From: Haladaptatus litoreus | GTDB lineage: Archaea; Halobacteriota; Halobacteria; Halobacteriales; Haladaptataceae | Direction: 5' to 3' | Assembly (NCBI RefSeq): GCF_900156425.1 | Contig: NZ_FTNO01000003.1 | Location: 338,899-402,898 of the forward strand | Length of the DNA: 64,000 bases | Shown here: in pieces, positions 26,804-35,931 of the stretch | Numbering within the stretch: the stretch's first letter is position 1 | How the letters are laid out: each line of letters begins with the position of its first letter | The notes under the pieces: generated by a model | Seen by the model: the letters and a program-made list of their open reading frames with translations, nothing else | Told to the model about the DNA's origin: nothing | Database searches by the model: none | Translations under genes and position numbers: made by a program

Positions 26804-27394
26804 TTAGACGGAAACACTTTCGTCAGTTGTTCGTGCGTCGCCGTTAACAAACCGTTCGGCGTTCGCAATCGAAAGTGCAGCGTTCGCGAATGCGAGATTT
26901 CGGCGCGTCGTCTGCCAGTCCTGAAGCGTTTCAGTGTCTATTTCGGACTGGCTGGAGTCGGTCTCGGAGAGGATTTGATTTGTCTGCTCGATGGTTACCT
27001 CCTCGGGTGAGTCGACGCCGTATTCCGACCGGTAATTGTTAAGCCGATCACGCATCTCCGCGATGCGTGTGACGAGTTCGTCGGTCGAGACGTGTTGAAG
27101 GATGTTTGCAGCCTGCTCGACGACGAGCGACTCCGAGGATCGCCGATAGGTCGTCCCGCCGTGTTCTCCTGTTGCGGTGACGACAAATCCCTCGTCAGCG
27201 AGTGTGTTCAGATGCTTCCGTGCCGTCTTTGGTGAGGTCCGCGCGTCGTCGGCGACAGTATCAGCTGACACAGGCGAATAGGTGTGGGCGACAACGTGGC
27301 GAATGCGCTCGTAGGGAGTCGTCTCCGACTCCCACTCGTCGCTGACTGCTTCGTTGACGTCCTTGAATTCGTCCGGTGGAATTTTGTCGGTCAT
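26804..27394 (-). CDS. Winged-helix DNA-binding protein (DUF7342-like), probable partner of the downstream gene
   Basis: 196 aa. Residues about 28-85 are a winged helix (YSPVSADTVADDARTSPKTA then RKHLNTLADEGFVVTATG). Residues 90-185 are helical (LRDRLNNYRSEYGV region, then QDWQTTRRNLAFANAALSIA), suited to oligomerisation or partner binding. It is the first gene of a tight two-gene operon. The set resembles haloarchaeal regulator-plus-effector modules on mobile DNA. It is probably autoregulatory. Confidence 0.7.
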   Translation of the reverse strand: MTDKIPPDEFKDVNEAVSDEWESETTPYERIRHVVAHTYSPVSADTVADDARTSPKTARKHLNTLADEGFVVTATGEHGGTTYRRSSESLVVEQAANILQHVSTDELVTRIAEMRDRLNNYRSEYGVDSPEEVTIEQTNQILSETDSSQSEIDTETLQDWQTTRRNLAFANAALSIANAERFVNGDARTTDESVSV

Positions 27395-27486
27395 GTCTTC
27401 ACCAACGAGTCAGAGGAGTATAGTTCTTTGGTAGAGTAGTATTCTTCCCTTAGTTCGCATGTTTGTTCAACGCGTATGCATTGAGG

Positions 27487-28140
27487 GTGATGGTCTCAAC
27501 TATGTGAACTGTGGAAGATAAGACTACACAAAAGTAACGTACCCAGAATGCACGATTTTAGCTAATCCACCCTCCCACACGGTGACCTATGGAAATCGGT
27601 TCTAGATACTATGCTAATATATTCGCAACATACCGGTTGTTCGAGCCAAATCTGAGACTCATCGACTGGCGTTCACCGCGTCAAAACACAGGTCTAGCCG
27701 ATTTAGAAGTCGGTTGAGGGCCTGGCGATACATTTCGCGAATCCGTTTGACGGAGAGATTCCGAATATGCTTGCGATGAGTGCGTTCTAGTGGTGTTCGG
27801 TCTCGCTGTGAGTCGTAGGCGAAGCTTCGACCACCTTCATTCGCTGCCAACCGCTCTCGAAATCAATTTGATCGCAAAGTAACGGATGCTGATCGAGATA
27901 TTCGACAAGCGGTTTTCATATACCCCGCCGTGGAGTTCTGTCAGCAAGAACACTCGCACCAGCGATTCCATCTCGTAGTCCGATGATCCGGTGTAGCAAT
28001 TGTAGGTCTCGAAATCGACAGTAGCTGTTCTTGATAGCGACCTAGAATCTACATCTAGCAGTTATTCCGACTGAGACTGATTTCCTCGCCATAATATCGG
28101 GTATCGTCGCCTCTACACGACCAATTCCGTCCCTTTAGCG
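27487..28140 (-). mobile_element. Degenerate IS remnant
   Basis: The left end has the palindrome GTCTCAAC ... AGACTACA (27493-27529) and a following CAGAATGCACGATTTTAG block shared with the remnant at 25.5 kb. On the minus strand protein-like pieces appear: DYEMESLVRVFLLTELHGG near 27900-27990 and a basic 63-aa frame (27659-27850) in another frame. No intact transposase. Likely an internally rearranged relative of the 25.5-kb element. Confidence 0.55.
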
Positions 28141-28289
28141 TTTGCCAAACTGAAGTTGACAGATGGGAAATTGAATTTCTCAGAGGTGTACAAAAAGTAC
28201 GTATCTAGTAATAAAAACTGTTGTGGTGAATGCTCCAAAGTGTGAACCGTTGGGCTACTCATAAGCTATTGTGCCGTAGCGTAGGGTGA

Positions 28290-29738
28290 ATGAGTCCAAT
28301 CACACTACTGAGTGCCGTCGACCCAGTATGGGCGACGTTCCTCTCTCCGGAACTCGCGAGCCGGATGCAGTTCGGATGGACAATCTCCGTTCACATCATC
28401 TTCGCGTCCCTTTCGATCGGGCTCGCACCGTTTATTATCTACTTTACTTGGAAAGACGTGCGGACGAACGAGCAGCGGTATGCGCGATTGCGCTCGTTCT
28501 GGGTGAAGGTTTTCGCCGCCGGCTTCGTGATGGGTACAGTCACCGGGATTCCGATGAGCTTCCAGTTCGGCACGAACTTCCCACAGTTCGCCGAGGTAGC
28601 CGGTGAATTGATCGGCGGCCCGCTGGCCTTCGAAGCGAAGATGGCGTTCTTCTTAGAGGCCGTCTTCCTCGGCGTGTTGCTGTACGGCCGCGACCGTGTT
28701 GAGGACCGAACATACGTCATCTCGTCGGTGCTCGTCGGCTTTGGCGCCTGGCTGTCGGGGTTCTGGATCCTGATCGTCAACGCTTGGATGCAGACCCCAC
28801 GGGGCTACGAGATGGTCACCCGCAACGGGATGGAAGTCGCCAAACTAACCGATCCGTTCGCCGCGTTCCTCACCCCGCGAATGCCCTGGATGTATGTCCA
28901 TATGATGAACGCGTCGGTGATCTCGGTCGCACTGCTGGTCGCGGGCGTCTCGGCGTATATCGTCTGGAAAAATCCCGACACTGAAGCCTGGAACACCGCA
29001 CTCAAGCTGGCTGTCGTACTCCTGATCATCTCCGCACCGTTCCAAGCGGTCCACGGCGATGCCTACGGCCGCCACGTCGAGGACACCCAGCCACAGAAGT
29101 TTGCCGCGATGGAGGCTCACTACGAGACGGGGCAGGCCGACCTACACCTGCTCGCGTTTCCGAAGTCACCTGAGGCACTCACCGACCCGCGAGCCGAGAA
29201 CCTCGTCACCGTGAGCCTTCCCGCAGTCGGGTCGTTCCTCGCCAGTGGCGGGGACTTCGACGCCGAGGTCATCGGACTGAACGAGTACGAGGAGAACCCC
29301 CCCGTAGCACTCGTGTTCTGGTCGTTCCGTTTCATGGTCGGGCTCGGGTTCCTGTTCATCGGGCTCGCGCTCTGGGGCGGGATCCTCACGTACCGAGGCC
29401 GGTTGGCCGACAGCACACGCTACCTGAAGGCGATGATCGCTGCATCGCCGTTCGGCTACGCTGCGTTGCTCACCGGCTGGTACGTCACCGAGATCGGCCG
29501 GCAGCCGTGGGTCATCCAGGGCGAACTCAAGACGAGCGAGGCGGTGTCATCGACGCTCACCGGGGCCGAGGCGACACTGACCCTGGTCGGGTTCGTCGTG
29601 CTCTACGTCGGGCTGATGCTGACTGCGCTGTACATCCTGAAGTGGCTGATCCGGGAGGAACTCCGGTCACTCGGCGTCCGAGAGTCGAGTGGTGGCCGCT
29701 GGCACGACCCGATTCCGTGGGTGAGTAGCGATGACTGA
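28290..29738 (+). CDS. cydA: Cytochrome bd-type quinol oxidase subunit I
   Basis: 482 aa. About nine TM helices. The first-helix His (WTISVHIIFASLSIG, about 30), the acidic pair FEAKMAFFLEAVFLG (about 110-125) and the aromatic/Gly block NAWMQTPRGYEM (about 165-176) are family landmarks. A late motif GRQPWVIQGELKTSEAVS (about 405) is also typical. The Q-loop is short. With CydB it reduces O2 at the membrane without pumping protons, often under low oxygen or NO/metal stress. Its stop overlaps the cydB start by 8 bp. Strongly GC-rich compared with its flanks. Confidence 0.95.
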   Translation: MSPITLLSAVDPVWATFLSPELASRMQFGWTISVHIIFASLSIGLAPFIIYFTWKDVRTNEQRYARLRSFWVKVFAAGFVMGTVTGIPMSFQFGTNFPQFAEVAGELIGGPLAFEAKMAFFLEAVFLGVLLYGRDRVEDRTYVISSVLVGFGAWLSGFWILIVNAWMQTPRGYEMVTRNGMEVAKLTDPFAAFLTPRMPWMYVHMMNASVISVALLVAGVSAYIVWKNPDTEAWNTALKLAVVLLIISAPFQAVHGDAYGRHVEDTQPQKFAAMEAHYETGQADLHLLAFPKSPEALTDPRAENLVTVSLPAVGSFLASGGDFDAEVIGLNEYEENPPVALVFWSFRFMVGLGFLFIGLALWGGILTYRGRLADSTRYLKAMIAASPFGYAALLTGWYVTEIGRQPWVIQGELKTSEAVSSTLTGAEATLTLVGFVVLYVGLMLTALYILKWLIREELRSLGVRESSGGRWHDPIPWVSSDD

Positions 29739-30723
29739 CCCGCTGTTGCCCGTCGACGCGTACCTCGTAGAATCGCTGCCGGAGATCTGGTTCGGCGCCG
29801 TGCTGTTCGCGTTGGGGATGTACGTCGTCCTCGACGGGTTCGACTTCGGTATCGGGATGCTTTACGCGACCCGGACGGACGAACGCGAGCGGGAGACGTT
29901 CCTGGCGGCGTTCGGACCGGTCTGGGACGCGAACGAGGTGTGGATCGTCGCCTTCGGGACGATGCTGCTAGCGGCGTTCCCGCGCGTGTACTCGCGCCTG
30001 CTGGCGGACAACTATCTGCTCGCGCTCGGGTTCGTCGTCGCGTTGGTGTTCCGCGGCCTCGGTCCGGAACTCCGCGAGCAGCGCGACGACGAGCGCTGGA
30101 AGCGCTACACCGACTACGCGTTCATCGGCGGGAGCGTGTTCGCGCCGCTCCTGTTGGGGATGCTCGCGGGTCGCTGGCTGTTCGGCGGGGCGACGCTACC
30201 AGTGGCGTTGACTAGCGTCGGCCTGGTCGCCGTCTCGATAGTCACGGGGGCGGCGTTCCTCGCAGCCAAGACCGAGCCCGGTCTGGCATCGGAACTGCGA
30301 GCGTACGGCATCGGTGCGACACTGGCGTACCTTGGCGGTGTGGTCGTGCTGCTGGGAACCGTCGTTCTGACCGATGCGGGCGGCGCTGCCGACGCGGTGC
30401 TCTCGCTGCCCGTCGCTGCAGTCGTCGCTCTCTCGGTCGCCGTCGGGCTGGGCGGGAGCGTACTGGCCAGACGCGGCCGGTACCGAGCTTGGCTCGCGAG
30501 CGCGCTGGCGCTGCCCACACTGTTGACGATCTTGGTCGCAATTCTGCTGTACCCGACGATTTATCCGCCGACCGGGCTGTTGGTTAGAGAAGCGGTCGTG
30601 TCGCCATTAGCGCTGAACCTCGTGACCGTCCTCGGGTTTCTGGTCCTGCTGGTACTGTGGTACTTCAAGTTCCTCTACGGCGTGTTTAGCGGCCCAATCG
30701 AGGGTGAGGGCTACGGGGGGTAA
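29731..30723 (+). CDS. cydB: Cytochrome bd-type quinol oxidase subunit II
   Basis: 330 aa with about eight or nine TM helices. The start holds the conserved LPEIWFGAVLFALGMYVVLD and GFDFGIGML, then GPVWDANEVWIVAFG (about 60), all CydB signatures. It overlaps cydA by 8 bp, so coupled translation is expected. No CydDC-type ABC genes follow, as is usual in archaea. High GC and an abrupt drop after the stop suggest cydAB came in as a unit. Confidence 0.95.
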   Translation: MTDPLLPVDAYLVESLPEIWFGAVLFALGMYVVLDGFDFGIGMLYATRTDERERETFLAAFGPVWDANEVWIVAFGTMLLAAFPRVYSRLLADNYLLALGFVVALVFRGLGPELREQRDDERWKRYTDYAFIGGSVFAPLLLGMLAGRWLFGGATLPVALTSVGLVAVSIVTGAAFLAAKTEPGLASELRAYGIGATLAYLGGVVVLLGTVVLTDAGGAADAVLSLPVAAVVALSVAVGLGGSVLARRGRYRAWLASALALPTLLTILVAILLYPTIYPPTGLLVREAVVSPLALNLVTVLGFLVLLVLWYFKFLYGVFSGPIEGEGYGG

Positions 30724-30982
30724 CCCCACCAACCTCTCGTCGTTCCATTCTCCGCTCAGTACTGGTGACTCTCCGATCGGGGATGTGTACGATATGATGG
30801 AATCACATCCTCGCGATAGTGTATCACTCTTGATGTCACACATCACCAGTGCCGGCAACTGGAACGCGACAGAGCGTATCGGCTTCGGACTGCCGAGGAC
30901 CGCATTGTGTCGCAGTTTGTCGAGCAGACACTCTAGCTGGGGCCATCGAAGGAAGACAGTTCCATATGCATTCAGACGGCCA

Positions 30983-31320
30983 GTCTCAACTTCTGAATAT
31001 ACTGGGGAGTTGAGACTACACTGGGGATAGCGATCCTGTGATGCGTGATTTCAGCCGAATCCGCGATCAGAAACTGCTTCGCATCGCCTCTCAAGCGGAC
31101 TCTCCTATCATACTCTCAACTATATCCATGAATTTCTGAGATTGCCGACAGCGTTGCCACTCAGAAAATCGGCGTTAGCCCGGACTGACCGGCTATCTAC
31201 CCGATTCCGGTCTCCTTCTTCAGCAGAGTGAGCGTATTGTCGGCCGTCACGATCGGTGACTGCTCGTATCCGTCGGTCAATTCGTGCGTCGCGTCCAGCA
31301 CGGCCGCTGAAATCTACTAG
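30983..31320 (-). mobile_element. IS remnant: terminal palindrome plus transposase tail
   Basis: 30983-31020 carries the palindrome GTCTCAAC ... GTTGAGAC followed by TACA. From about 31267 to 31200 the minus strand reads YEQSPIVTADNTLTLLKKET, matching the last residues of the 25.5-kb transposase (YEQSPIVTANTVLTLQKRTG). The rest of the gene is missing. This ties the three remnants to one IS family. Confidence 0.65.
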
Positions 31321-31502
31321 CTGAGAATAGCAATAAGGCCGCTTCAACCGTTATTGGCAACGGGCGCGTCTGTTACGGGTACGATGGCTGTTACAGACCG
31401 GTGGAGGGGTGTGGGAGGGTTCGAAGGCGAAATCCACGCGGTCCAGCGCTGTCGCGTGTCGCTTCGAGCGGGTCTCGAATGTCGTCGAGCCGAGTGACCG
31501 TC

Positions 31503-31694
31503 TCAGACCTGAATGATTCCCGCGACGCCGATGAGGCCGACGAGGACGCCCACGACGCCCAGAACGCCGAGATATTTCAGCGGTTCCCACCAGTAGCGGA
31601 AGTAGGTAAATATGCCGAAGAAACTGAAGAAGAATAACGCAAGTGGTTCGTGCCGGGCAAATGCCGAGAAGCCCATAATATAAAAAACCAACAA
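31503..31694 (-). CDS. Small membrane protein
   Basis: 63 aa with two hydrophobic segments (about 18-30 and 38-60; YLGVLGVVGVLVGLIGVAGI) joined by FTYFRYWWEPLK. Met at 31676 is an alternative start. Resembles small haloarchaeal two-helix proteins; function unknown. Confidence 0.5.
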   Translation of the reverse strand: MLVFYIMGFSAFARHEPLALFFFSFFGIFTYFRYWWEPLKYLGVLGVVGVLVGLIGVAGIIQV

Positions 31695-31935
31695 ATCCGA
31701 GTTGCCACGATGGTTGATCGTCCGACGTGCTCATTGAGAATAGGTGCGTTGTAGGTTTGTTAGTCCTATCGGTTGCTTGTTTAGTAGCCAAATGTGAGTC
31801 TGAGCAATATGATTTAGAAATGGTAGAGGAGAGATTTCATCCTGATGGATTGTGAGGAGCGTCCCGTCGTTATCGCATGACCGCTATATCGGATTCATTC
31901 GCTAGTGATAAGCCTCCCTACCTCGTTTCGTGTCC

Positions 31936-32565
31936 ATGTCCTCGAACCTCTTCCCTGTGTCCATTGAAAGCGAACGACTCCGATACGAACCGCTCCATGA
32001 GTCGGTCGACGCCCTCGACCTGTACGAGTACCACCGCTCCGGAGAACTGGACGCCGTGCTGCGCTTGCTGCGGGAACGGCCACACGCAACACCAAAGGAG
32101 ACGGTAGAAGCGCTTGCGGAAAGTCGCGACGCATGGGAATCCAGTGACCGGGCAACCTACGCAATCCATAAAAAAGATGGCGGCGAGTTCGTTGGCGTCA
32201 GCGAACTGTGGCTCGAATGGGAGAAACGAAAAGTGTCGTTCGGTGTCTGGATTCGAGAGCCGTTCTGGGGGCGTGGCTATTCGGATGAACGAGCAGGTGC
32301 GATGTTGTACGTTGCCTTCGACCGACTCGACCTTGATCTCGTGAGCATTGAACACGAACCCGAGAACGACCAGTCGAAACGGTCCATCGGGAAGTACGTC
32401 GAGACCTACGGGGGGCAGTTCGACGGAGTCCTCCGGAACGGACTCCCTGCTGGCGACTTCGGCGGGCCCCGGGATCTGCACCTGTACAGCATCTCGAAGT
32501 CACAGTGGCGCGAAAACGTATCGGCGGACGAAACGAGTGGTTATCTGGTTACAGACGGACGATAG
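31936..32565 (+). CDS. GNAT-family N-acetyltransferase
   Basis: 209 aa from ATG 31936 (GTG 31930 possible). Fits the RimJ/RimL-type GNAT fold: an N-terminal strand (IESERLRYEPL), a central VSFGVWIREPFWGRGYSDER (about 97-116) for acetyl-CoA pyrophosphate binding, and LVSIEHEPENDQSKRSIGKY (about 135-155). Substrate could be a protein N-terminus, an amino acid or an antibiotic. Stand-alone gene between IS debris and the dehydrogenase. Confidence 0.85.
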   Translation: MSSNLFPVSIESERLRYEPLHESVDALDLYEYHRSGELDAVLRLLRERPHATPKETVEALAESRDAWESSDRATYAIHKKDGGEFVGVSELWLEWEKRKVSFGVWIREPFWGRGYSDERAGAMLYVAFDRLDLDLVSIEHEPENDQSKRSIGKYVETYGGQFDGVLRNGLPAGDFGGPRDLHLYSISKSQWRENVSADETSGYLVTDGR

Positions 32566-32642
32566 GGAGGCGATGTGTCCGGCAGCGTCTTGTTCGTCAA
32601 AGCCATCTTGTGTCGATATCGATGCGAGGGGTTTTGTTGCCC

Positions 32643-32816
32643 TTATCGATAATACAATCCGGCGGAAATTGCGGCCCCGATAGCCAGGCCGATCGCTATC
32701 CCCAGTGCGAGATTATCGAAGACGAGTCCGAGTGCCACGCCAACCGGGAGGCCGATGCCGATTCCGACACCAACTGCCTCATTTGCATCTCTAGTGTCGC
32801 TCTCGTCCTGACTCAT
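32643..32816 (-). CDS. Very small Gly-rich membrane protein
   Basis: 57 aa from ATG 32816 to TAA 32643. It has a short acidic head (MSQDESDTRDANEAVG) and then one or two glycine-zipper helices (VGVGIGIGLPVGVALGLV and ALGIAIGLAIGAAISAG). Composition and clean termini support a real gene. Function unknown; glycine-zipper proteins often oligomerise in membranes. Confidence 0.6.
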   Translation of the reverse strand: MSQDESDTRDANEAVGVGIGIGLPVGVALGLVFDNLALGIAIGLAIGAAISAGLYYR

Positions 32817-33071
32817 AGAATGGAGAACGTGTTTTCGTAGTATAATTTTGCCGACACTCCTCGGGATGCAGTCCTACATAGCGGCTGTTTCAGCGGGAGA
32901 GGTTTCGAACCTATATGATTTCAACAGAGTCAATTTCAACAGAGCCAGATCCCCCGACTCCGAGCACATCAATCCTCGTACCGAGCACTCAGCTTACGTT
33001 ACTCGCTGCCCTACTTCTCCTTCGAGATGCCGACGACTGCCACCGAACGAACGACCAGGACCGACACGAGA

Positions 33072-34043
33072 ATGAAAGCCGTAGCGGCCAAAGAGTACGG
33101 CGGCCCGGAGGTTCTCCGGCTCTACTCGGCGCCGAAACCCACTCCGGAGTCCGACGAAGTCCTGATCCGCGTCCGCGCGTCCACCGTTGGCCCGGCCAAC
33201 TCGGCCATGCGCGAGGGACGACCGTTCCCCGTTCGCTTTTTCAGTGGCCTCCGACGGCCCACGTCCATCCCGGGCGACGCGTTCGCCGGGAACATCGCGG
33301 CCGTCGGTAGGGACGTCACGCGTTTTGGCGTCGGCGACCGGGTGTTTGGAACGACCGCGCCCGAGTCGGGTGCGCACGCCGAGTACGTCTGCGTCCCTGA
33401 GGATGGAACGCTCGAACTGACGCCCGCAGGCGTGAGCGACGCCGAGGCCGCCGCCGTCGCCGACAACGGCCTCACGGCATTGCTGTTCCTCCGGGACGTG
33501 GCCGACCTCCAGCCCGGCCAGTTCATCCTCGTCAACGGCGCTTCGGGCGGCATCGGGACGTTCGCCGTCCAGCTCGCCACCCACTTCGGCGCCGAGGTTA
33601 CTGGCGTCTGCAGCACCAAGAACGTCGACCTCGTGCGATCGCTCGGCGCCGACACGGTCGTCGACTACACGACCACCGACGCCGCCAAGACGGGCGGGAC
33701 GTACGACGTGATATTCGACGCCGTCGGCAAGGGGTCGTTCGCGCAGTTCGAGAACGCGCTGAACCCGGGCGGGCTGTATATGACGACCGTCCCTTCGGTA
33801 AGGATCCTTCTCGAGATGGCCCGGACGAGGCTTGTCGGCGACAAGCGAGCTGTCTTCGCACCCACGGGGATGAAGCCAGCTGGTGTGCGGAAAAAATACC
33901 TCGGAGAGTTACGAAAACTCCTCGACTCCGGGGTGATCCGCTCGGTAATCGGACGGCGATATCCGGTAGCGGAGATCGTCGAGGCACACCGCTACGTCGA
34001 CACCGGGCACAAGCGCGGGACGGCCGTGGTTACGATCGATTGA
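33072..34043 (+). CDS. Medium-chain dehydrogenase/reductase (quinone-oxidoreductase type)
   Basis: 323 aa from ATG 33072 (MKAVAAKEYGGPEVLRLY), which fits the family better than the upstream Met at 33027. The catalytic domain is GroES-like (about 1-115). The Rossmann motif NGASGGIGTFAVQLA lies at about 145 and a YDVIFDAVGKGSF block at about 210. No zinc-ligand Cys set is seen, so it is likely the zinc-free NADPH:quinone or enoyl reductase branch. Notably GC-rich. Monocistronic. Confidence 0.88.
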   Translation: MKAVAAKEYGGPEVLRLYSAPKPTPESDEVLIRVRASTVGPANSAMREGRPFPVRFFSGLRRPTSIPGDAFAGNIAAVGRDVTRFGVGDRVFGTTAPESGAHAEYVCVPEDGTLELTPAGVSDAEAAAVADNGLTALLFLRDVADLQPGQFILVNGASGGIGTFAVQLATHFGAEVTGVCSTKNVDLVRSLGADTVVDYTTTDAAKTGGTYDVIFDAVGKGSFAQFENALNPGGLYMTTVPSVRILLEMARTRLVGDKRAVFAPTGMKPAGVRKKYLGELRKLLDSGVIRSVIGRRYPVAEIVEAHRYVDTGHKRGTAVVTID

Positions 34044-34353
34044 CCAGCCAAATCTCAAATGAGTCGAGGCCACCGAACGCATCGTGTGAGCCGTTGAGGA
34101 GTCCACCCGAAGAGGTCTAGACGACCGCCAGCTCGATTGTACTCCGCCAAGGGGGAAGGGAAGTTCGCAGTAGGAGTTCATCTCGGCGAGACATACAGTT
34201 CCCCGAGACAAGGAGTCACCGAGGATAGCCTACTGCGTCGGGAGCGTGATTGAGGTGACGCTCGTCGGCTGACGAATGAGAAACGTTGGGTGACCGCTGG
34301 CTCTGCGGGCCAATTACAAAGTCAGTTCGGCACGAACTGTACAGGGACCGCGA
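34044..34353. other. Intergenic, no gene
   Basis: 310 bp without an acceptable coding frame; base composition falls from the GC-rich dehydrogenase toward the next gene. Confidence 0.4.
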
Positions 34354-35784
34354 GTGAGGGAAGTCGGAAGAATTGTCCCGCGCTTCACCACCAGTCCGAT
34401 GAATCCGTTCGAGAGAGGAAAGATCACGCTTGACGTATGGCGTGCCAGAGGAGTGACCCGTGAAGAGATAGAGGCTCGGCAGCGACGACGGCTCGCTAAG
34501 CTGCTCTCGTTCGTCCGACGACAGTCACGGTTCTATAAGCAACACTACGCAGACGTGCCCGAGGGCAGTACCGACCTCACACAGTACCCACCAGTGACGA
34601 AGCCGATGTTGATGGAGCACTTCGACGATGTCGTCACGGACACGGCAATAATCAAAAACGAGATCGACGAGTTCGTCGCTGACGAGACGAAGATCGGCGA
34701 GCGCTACCTCGGAAAGTATCCAGTCTGGACGACGTCCGGGACGACAGGGGAACCGGGGGTATTCGTCCAGGATGAGACCGCATTGACCATTTCAGACGTG
34801 CTGGGCGATCGGTGGATCGTGCCCGCATTGGTCGGGATTTCGCCACTCTCCAGAATCCTCACACAGAATCTCCACATCGGACTCGTCGCTGTCTCGGGCG
34901 GGCACTTCGCCGGTGCGGCCGGCCTCGAGATGATGCGTCGAGAATCGATTTATGGAGAGCGTCGCCTCCAACTCTTTTCCCCGAAAAGCCCGATCGACGA
35001 CCTGATCGTCGCTTTGAACCAGTACCAGCCCGCCATCCTCGAAGGCTACTCGACCGTTCTCGTCGAACTGGCGCAAGCCCAGCAAGACGGACGCCTCGAT
35101 ATCAGTCCGGCACTCCTTCTTCCCACGGCAGAACCCATCTCTGCGACCCAAAAGCGACTGCTCCGGGACACCTTCGATTGTATCGTCCGAGAACTCTACG
35201 GGGCGACGGAATTCGTCCCGATCGCCGTCGAGTGCGAACACGGAAATCTCCACGCCAACACCGACTGGGTCGTACTCGAACCGGTCGACGAGGACTATCA
35301 ACCGGTCGAACCAGGGACGCCGTCGGACACCGTCCTCGTCACGAGTCTCTCGAATAGAGTGCAACCGCTCGTTCGGTACGATCTCGGGGATAGTATCACG
35401 CTGTACGAAGAGCGGTGTCCATGCGGGAGCGAATTCCCCATTATGGAAGTCGGCGGACGGCAAGGGGACGTCCTCCAGTTCGAAACCGACGAGGGAGAGG
35501 AGGTCCCGATTTTCCCACTCGCACTCTCGAGCGTCGTCGAAGAAGTCCCGGGTGTCCATCGAACCCAGATTATCCGCACAGCCCCCACAACACTGCAGGT
35601 CCGCTTTGCTGTCACCGCTGATGCAACCGAGGAGGAGGTCTGGAAGCATATCGAGCGGGAGCTCCAGTCGTTCCTTCGTGATCATGGGATTAGCCGCATA
35701 ACCGTCGAAGCAGCATCCGAGACCCCACAACGGGAGAAACGAAGTGGGAAATTCCGGCACGTCTGGTCAGAATTGGAGAAGTAA
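34354..35784 (+). CDS. PaaK/CapK-like adenylate-forming ligase
   Basis: 476 aa with a GTG start; Met at 34399 (MNPFERGKITLD) is an alternative. Motifs: YPPVTKPMLMEHFD (about 76), the P-loop-like VWTTSGTTGEPGVFVQ (about 128), RELYGATEFVPIAVEC (about 280), and VRYDLGDSITLYEERCPCGS (about 340). This is the phenylacetate-CoA ligase / F390-synthetase-like fold, which adenylates a carboxylate before transfer. The natural substrate is unknown. No aromatic catabolism genes flank it. Confidence 0.85.
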   Translation: MREVGRIVPRFTTSPMNPFERGKITLDVWRARGVTREEIEARQRRRLAKLLSFVRRQSRFYKQHYADVPEGSTDLTQYPPVTKPMLMEHFDDVVTDTAIIKNEIDEFVADETKIGERYLGKYPVWTTSGTTGEPGVFVQDETALTISDVLGDRWIVPALVGISPLSRILTQNLHIGLVAVSGGHFAGAAGLEMMRRESIYGERRLQLFSPKSPIDDLIVALNQYQPAILEGYSTVLVELAQAQQDGRLDISPALLLPTAEPISATQKRLLRDTFDCIVRELYGATEFVPIAVECEHGNLHANTDWVVLEPVDEDYQPVEPGTPSDTVLVTSLSNRVQPLVRYDLGDSITLYEERCPCGSEFPIMEVGGRQGDVLQFETDEGEEVPIFPLALSSVVEEVPGVHRTQIIRTAPTTLQVRFAVTADATEEEVWKHIERELQSFLRDHGISRITVEAASETPQREKRSGKFRHVWSELEK

Positions 35785-35893
35785 CTCACTCCGCTCAGTC
35801 GCCGTCTTGGGCATTCGATGTTGCTGAGTGAGTCAACGAGGAGGTCATGCTCAACCACGAAGATATTCGAGGACCGCATGCATTGAGAATCCC

Positions 35894-35915
35894 AGTCTCA
35901 ACTTTTGAACATACT
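35894..35915 (+). repeat. Solo half of the IS terminal palindrome
   Basis: AGTCTCAACTTTTGAACATACT here matches the left half of the palindromes at 27493 and 30983 (the latter AGTCTCAACTTCTGAATATACT, split for length). It lies 17 bp before the TrkA-like start codon, so an old insertion end may now supply part of that promoter. Confidence 0.45.
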
Positions 35916-35931
35916 GCTTAATGTGATTCCA

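Noticed and set aside
34792..35760. 322-codon open frame on the minus strand opposite the PaaK-like gene
   Set aside because: It is the antisense shadow of a GC-rich gene with clear family motifs; its composition has no domain signature.
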